This document shows, one piece after another, positions 61,318 to 64,000 of a stretch of DNA of 64,000 nt; the stretch's first letter is position 1, and each line of letters begins with the position of its first letter. A model generated the notes under the pieces. It did no database searches. It was not told the origin of the DNA and saw only the letters and a program-made list of their open reading frames with translations. Position numbers and translations under genes: made by a program. Source of the DNA: Acidovorax sp. Leaf191 (GTDB taxonomy: Bacteria; Pseudomonadota; Gammaproteobacteria; Burkholderiales; Burkholderiaceae_C); assembly GCF_001424425.1 (NCBI RefSeq), contig NZ_LMPT01000024.1, forward strand, positions 2,289-66,288, read 5' to 3'.

Positions 61318-63240
61318 TCAGGCAGCCGAAGGAGCGGTGTCCGTGGCAACGGCCGGTGTGCCGCCGCTGGAGTTGTCGCCGCCCGACGAGGGGGGCGTGC
61401 GTGGCGTCCAGTCCTTGGGAGGACGTGGTTCCTTGCCAGCCATGATGTCGTCCAGCTGCTCGGTATCGATGGTTTCCCATTCGAGCAGGGCTTTGGCCAT
61501 GGCGTGCATCTTGTCGCTGTTCTCTTCGATCAGGCGGCGGGCCAGGTTGTACTGCTCGTCGATGATGCGGCGCACTTCCATGTCGACCTTTTCCATGGTC
61601 TGCTCGCTCATCGTGGTGGTCTTGGTGACCGAACGGCCCAGGAACACCTCGCCTTCGTTTTCCGCATAGACCATCGGGCCCAGGGCATCCGTCATACCGT
61701 AGCGGGTGACCATGTCGCGCGCAATGTGCGTTGCACGTTCGAAGTCGTTGCTGGCGCCGGTGGTCATCTGGTTCATGAACACTTCTTCAGCGATGCGGCC
61801 ACCGAACAGCATGCTGATCTGGTTGAGCATGTACTCGCGGTCGTAGCTGTAGCGGTCCTGTGCCGGCAGGCTCATCGTCACGCCCAGGGCACGGCCACGG
61901 GGAATGATGGTGACCTTGTGCACCGGGTCGCACTTGGGCAGCAGCTTGCCGATCAGGGCGTGGCCGGACTCGTGGTAGGCCGTGTTGCGGCGCTCTTCCT
62001 CGGGCATGACCATGCTCTTGCGCTCGGGGCCCATGAGGATCTTGTCCTTGGCCTTCTCGAAGTCCTGCATTTCCACCGTGCGCGCATTGCGCCGGGCCGC
62101 CATCAGGGCCGCCTCATTGCACAGGTTGGCCAGGTCGGCACCGCTCATGCCGGGCGTGCCACGGGCGATGATGCCGGGCGCCACGTCCTGCCCGATCGGG
62201 ATCTTGCGCATGTGCACGTTCAGGATCTGCTCACGGCCCCGGATGTCGGGCAGCGTCACGTACACCTGGCGGTCGAAGCGGCCAGGGCGCAGCAGGGCGG
62301 CGTCCAGGATGTCCGGGCGGTTGGTGGCAGCCACCACGATCACGCCCAGGTTGGTCTCGAAACCGTCCATCTCGACCAGCATCTGGTTCAGGGTCTGCTC
62401 GCGCTCGTCGTTGCCGCCGCCCAGGCCCGCGCCACGCTGGCGGCCCACGGCGTCGATTTCATCGATGAAGATGATGCAGGGAGCGTTCTTCTTGGCGTTG
62501 TCGAACATGTCGCGCACACGGGCCGCGCCCACGCCGACGAACATTTCCACGAAGTCCGAACCCGAGATGCTGAAGAACGGCACCTTGGCTTCGCCCGCGA
62601 TGGACTTGGCCAGCAAGGTCTTGCCGGTACCGGGAGGGCCGACCAACAACAGGCCGCGCGGAATGCGCCCGCCGAGCTTCTGGAACTTCTGCGGGTCCTT
62701 GAGGAAGTCCACGACTTCCTTGACTTCTTCCTTGGCCTCGTCGCAGCCAGCCACGTCCGCGAACGTGACCTGGTTGTTGTTCTCGTCGAGCATGCGCGCC
62801 TTGCTTTTACCGAAGCTGAAGGCACCGCCCTTGCCGCCGCCCTGCATCTGGCGCATGAAGTACACCCACACACCGATCAGCAGCAGCATGGGGCCCCAGC
62901 TGACCAGCAGGGTCATGAGCAGGGAGCCTTCTTCGCGGGGCTTGACGTCGAACTTGACGTTGTTGTTGATGAGGTCGCCCACGAGGCCGCGGTCGAGGTA
63001 GGTGGCGGTCGTGCGGATCTTGCGGTCGTCGTTGGTGACGGCCACGATCTCGGTGCCGCCCTGGCCTTCCTGGATGGTTGCACTCTTGATGCGGTTGCTG
63101 CGGACTTCCTCGAGGAACTCCGAGTAGCCGACGTGGCCTGCGCTGGCGCCTGCACGGGTGTCAAACTGTTTGAACACCGTGAAAAGCACCATGGCGATGA
63201 CCAGCCACACGGCAATTTTTGAAAACCACTGATTGTTCAA
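61318..63240 (-). CDS. ftsH: ATP-dependent zinc metalloprotease FtsH
   Basis: This membrane AAA+ protease degrades misfolded membrane proteins and regulators. It has 640 aa from a TTG start at 63240 (LNNQWFSKIAVWLV), chosen because GGAG lies six bases upstream and the conserved protein begins there. Two membrane helices flank a periplasmic domain of about 75 residues. Walker A GPPGTGKT, Walker B IIFIDEIDAVG, SRH GRFDRQV and the zinc site HESGHALIGK are intact. The C-terminal Ser/Thr/Pro-rich tail (TPPSSGGDNSSGG) is variable. Confidence 0.97.
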   Translation of the reverse strand: MNNQWFSKIAVWLVIAMVLFTVFKQFDTRAGASAGHVGYSEFLEEVRSNRIKSATIQEGQGGTEIVAVTNDDRKIRTTATYLDRGLVGDLINNNVKFDVKPREEGSLLMTLLVSWGPMLLLIGVWVYFMRQMQGGGKGGAFSFGKSKARMLDENNNQVTFADVAGCDEAKEEVKEVVDFLKDPQKFQKLGGRIPRGLLLVGPPGTGKTLLAKSIAGEAKVPFFSISGSDFVEMFVGVGAARVRDMFDNAKKNAPCIIFIDEIDAVGRQRGAGLGGGNDEREQTLNQMLVEMDGFETNLGVIVVAATNRPDILDAALLRPGRFDRQVYVTLPDIRGREQILNVHMRKIPIGQDVAPGIIARGTPGMSGADLANLCNEAALMAARRNARTVEMQDFEKAKDKILMGPERKSMVMPEEERRNTAYHESGHALIGKLLPKCDPVHKVTIIPRGRALGVTMSLPAQDRYSYDREYMLNQISMLFGGRIAEEVFMNQMTTGASNDFERATHIARDMVTRYGMTDALGPMVYAENEGEVFLGRSVTKTTTMSEQTMEKVDMEVRRIIDEQYNLARRLIEENSDKMHAMAKALLEWETIDTEQLDDIMAGKEPRPPKDWTPRTPPSSGGDNSSGGTPAVATDTAPSAA

Positions 63241-63419
63241 GCGGGGCTCCAGTTGCAGGAAACAGAAAACGGACACACTGCCGTCACGTCACGGCTTGCA
63301 TGTGTGGCCCATTTTAGGTCTTTCAAGCCACCCGGCCATAGCTATTCCCCCTATCGGCCATGGAAACAGCACGGACTTTGCGGCCATCCGTCACGCTTCT
63401 TGACCCCGGACAAGGCGAT

Positions 63420-64000
63420 TCAGGCGGTTTTCTTGAGCCCCATCCCGACCAGGAAGGTTTCCGACGACTTGTCGCGCGACGCCTTGGGCTTCAAGGGTTT
63501 CACCACCTTGAAGGTCTGCTTGAAAAGCGTCACCAGGTCGCTGTAGCCGCTGCCATGGAAGAGCTTGACCACCAGCGCGCCATCCGGTTTCAAATGGTTG
63601 CAAGCAAAATCCACCGCCAGCTCCACCAGATGGGCGATTCGCGCTGCGTCGGCCGACTCGATCCCCGACAGATTGGGCGCCATGTCGGACACCACCACAT
63701 CCACCACCTTGCCTGCCAGGGCTTCTTCCAGCCGTGCGAGGACATCGGCCTCGCGGAAATCGCCGTTCAGGTACGTGACGCCTTCGATGGGCTCCATGGG
63801 CAGGATGTCCAGCGCGATGATCGTCCCGTTGAGCTGCCCCGCTGCCGCCCCGGCGGGTGACATGCGGCGGCGCAGGTACTGGCTCCAGGCGCCGGGGGTC
63901 GAGCCCAGGTCCACCACGGTGTGGCCCGGCTTGACCAGCCCCAGTTGCTCGTCGATCTCCTTGAGCTTGTAGGCCGCCCGTGCGCGGTAGCCCTCCTTGT
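63420..64000 (-). CDS. rlmE: 23S rRNA 2'-O-methyltransferase RlmE (5' end outside window)
   Basis: RlmE methylates U2552 of 23S rRNA. The frame is open to the right edge, with 193 codons visible. EGYRARAAYKLKEIDEQLGL gives the first catalytic Lys. The SAM loop VVDLGSTPGAWSQYL, the Asp motif VVSDMAPNLSGI, LVVKLFHGSGY with the next Lys, and SSETFLVGMGLKK with the Glu complete the K-D-K-E tetrad. It sits upstream of ftsH, the usual order. Confidence 0.95.
   Translation of the reverse strand, partial: KEGYRARAAYKLKEIDEQLGLVKPGHTVVDLGSTPGAWSQYLRRRMSPAGAAAGQLNGTIIALDILPMEPIEGVTYLNGDFREADVLARLEEALAGKVVDVVVSDMAPNLSGIESADAARIAHLVELAVDFACNHLKPDGALVVKLFHGSGYSDLVTLFKQTFKVVKPLKPKASRDKSSETFLVGMGLKKTA

Overview
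The window is a GC-rich chromosomal segment of a betaproteobacterium of the Burkholderiales, most likely Comamonadaceae close to Acidovorax. The evidence is the protein sequences, the gene orders (dnaX-ybaB-recR, trxA-rho-rpmE2, pst-pho-ppx-ppk, rlmE-ftsH-folP-glmM) and three families of short interspersed repeats that I associate with this family. No species can be named from sequence alone. I see no phage, insertion sequence, CRISPR array, tRNA or rRNA.

Layout. 1-1255: AT-rich end of an RHS-type protein with a cysteine-rich variable tip, plus a small putative exported immunity protein; this is the only clearly accessory-looking DNA. 1591-6099: molybdenum-cofactor genes moaA, mobA and moeA with a GNAT enzyme and a thioredoxin-like protein. 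6383-11042: an RND efflux pump and its adaptor. 11263-14954: rnhA, a methyltransferase, gloB and mltD, with gloB and the methyltransferase diverging from overlapping start codons. 15072-18408: small membrane proteins, an orphan transporter binding protein, recR and ybaB. 18644-21000: dnaX, with an A9 slippery run, and the 4.5S RNA gene ffs. 21262-30159: an unknown exported protein, a HI0933-type flavoprotein and an AddAB-like helicase/nuclease pair. 30269-36134: trxA, rho, rpmE2, a GT-C-like membrane protein and a MATE transporter.

36214-51349 is a phosphate island. It holds pstSCAB-phoU-phoB-phoR, ppx, a histone-tailed DNA-binding protein, ppk-sixA, and a three-gene operon with olsB, plcP and agt homologues. 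That operon encodes an ornithine acyltransferase, a phosphate-starvation phospholipase C and a glycolipid glycosyltransferase, which is a membrane-lipid remodelling set. Pho-box-like 11-bp direct repeats lie before pstS, ppx, ppk and olsB. The ppk box is embedded in the last codons of agt. Together these suggest a PhoB regulon joining phosphate uptake, polyphosphate turnover and replacement of phospholipids by phosphorus-free lipids.

51395-56776: two large GGDEF/EAL proteins in tandem. 57027-64000: an amino-acid binding protein, a GNAT enzyme, then glmM, folP, ftsH and the 3' part of rlmE, which runs off the right edge.

Three repeat families run through the window. One is about 55 bp and ends in a short AT-rich arm; it occurs between genes and also in frame inside moeA, addA and a MATE gene. 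One is a roughly 100-bp element that sits after genes. One is an inverted repeat built on CTTCGACAGGCTCAGC. All assignments come from reading the sequence by eye; no database search was run.
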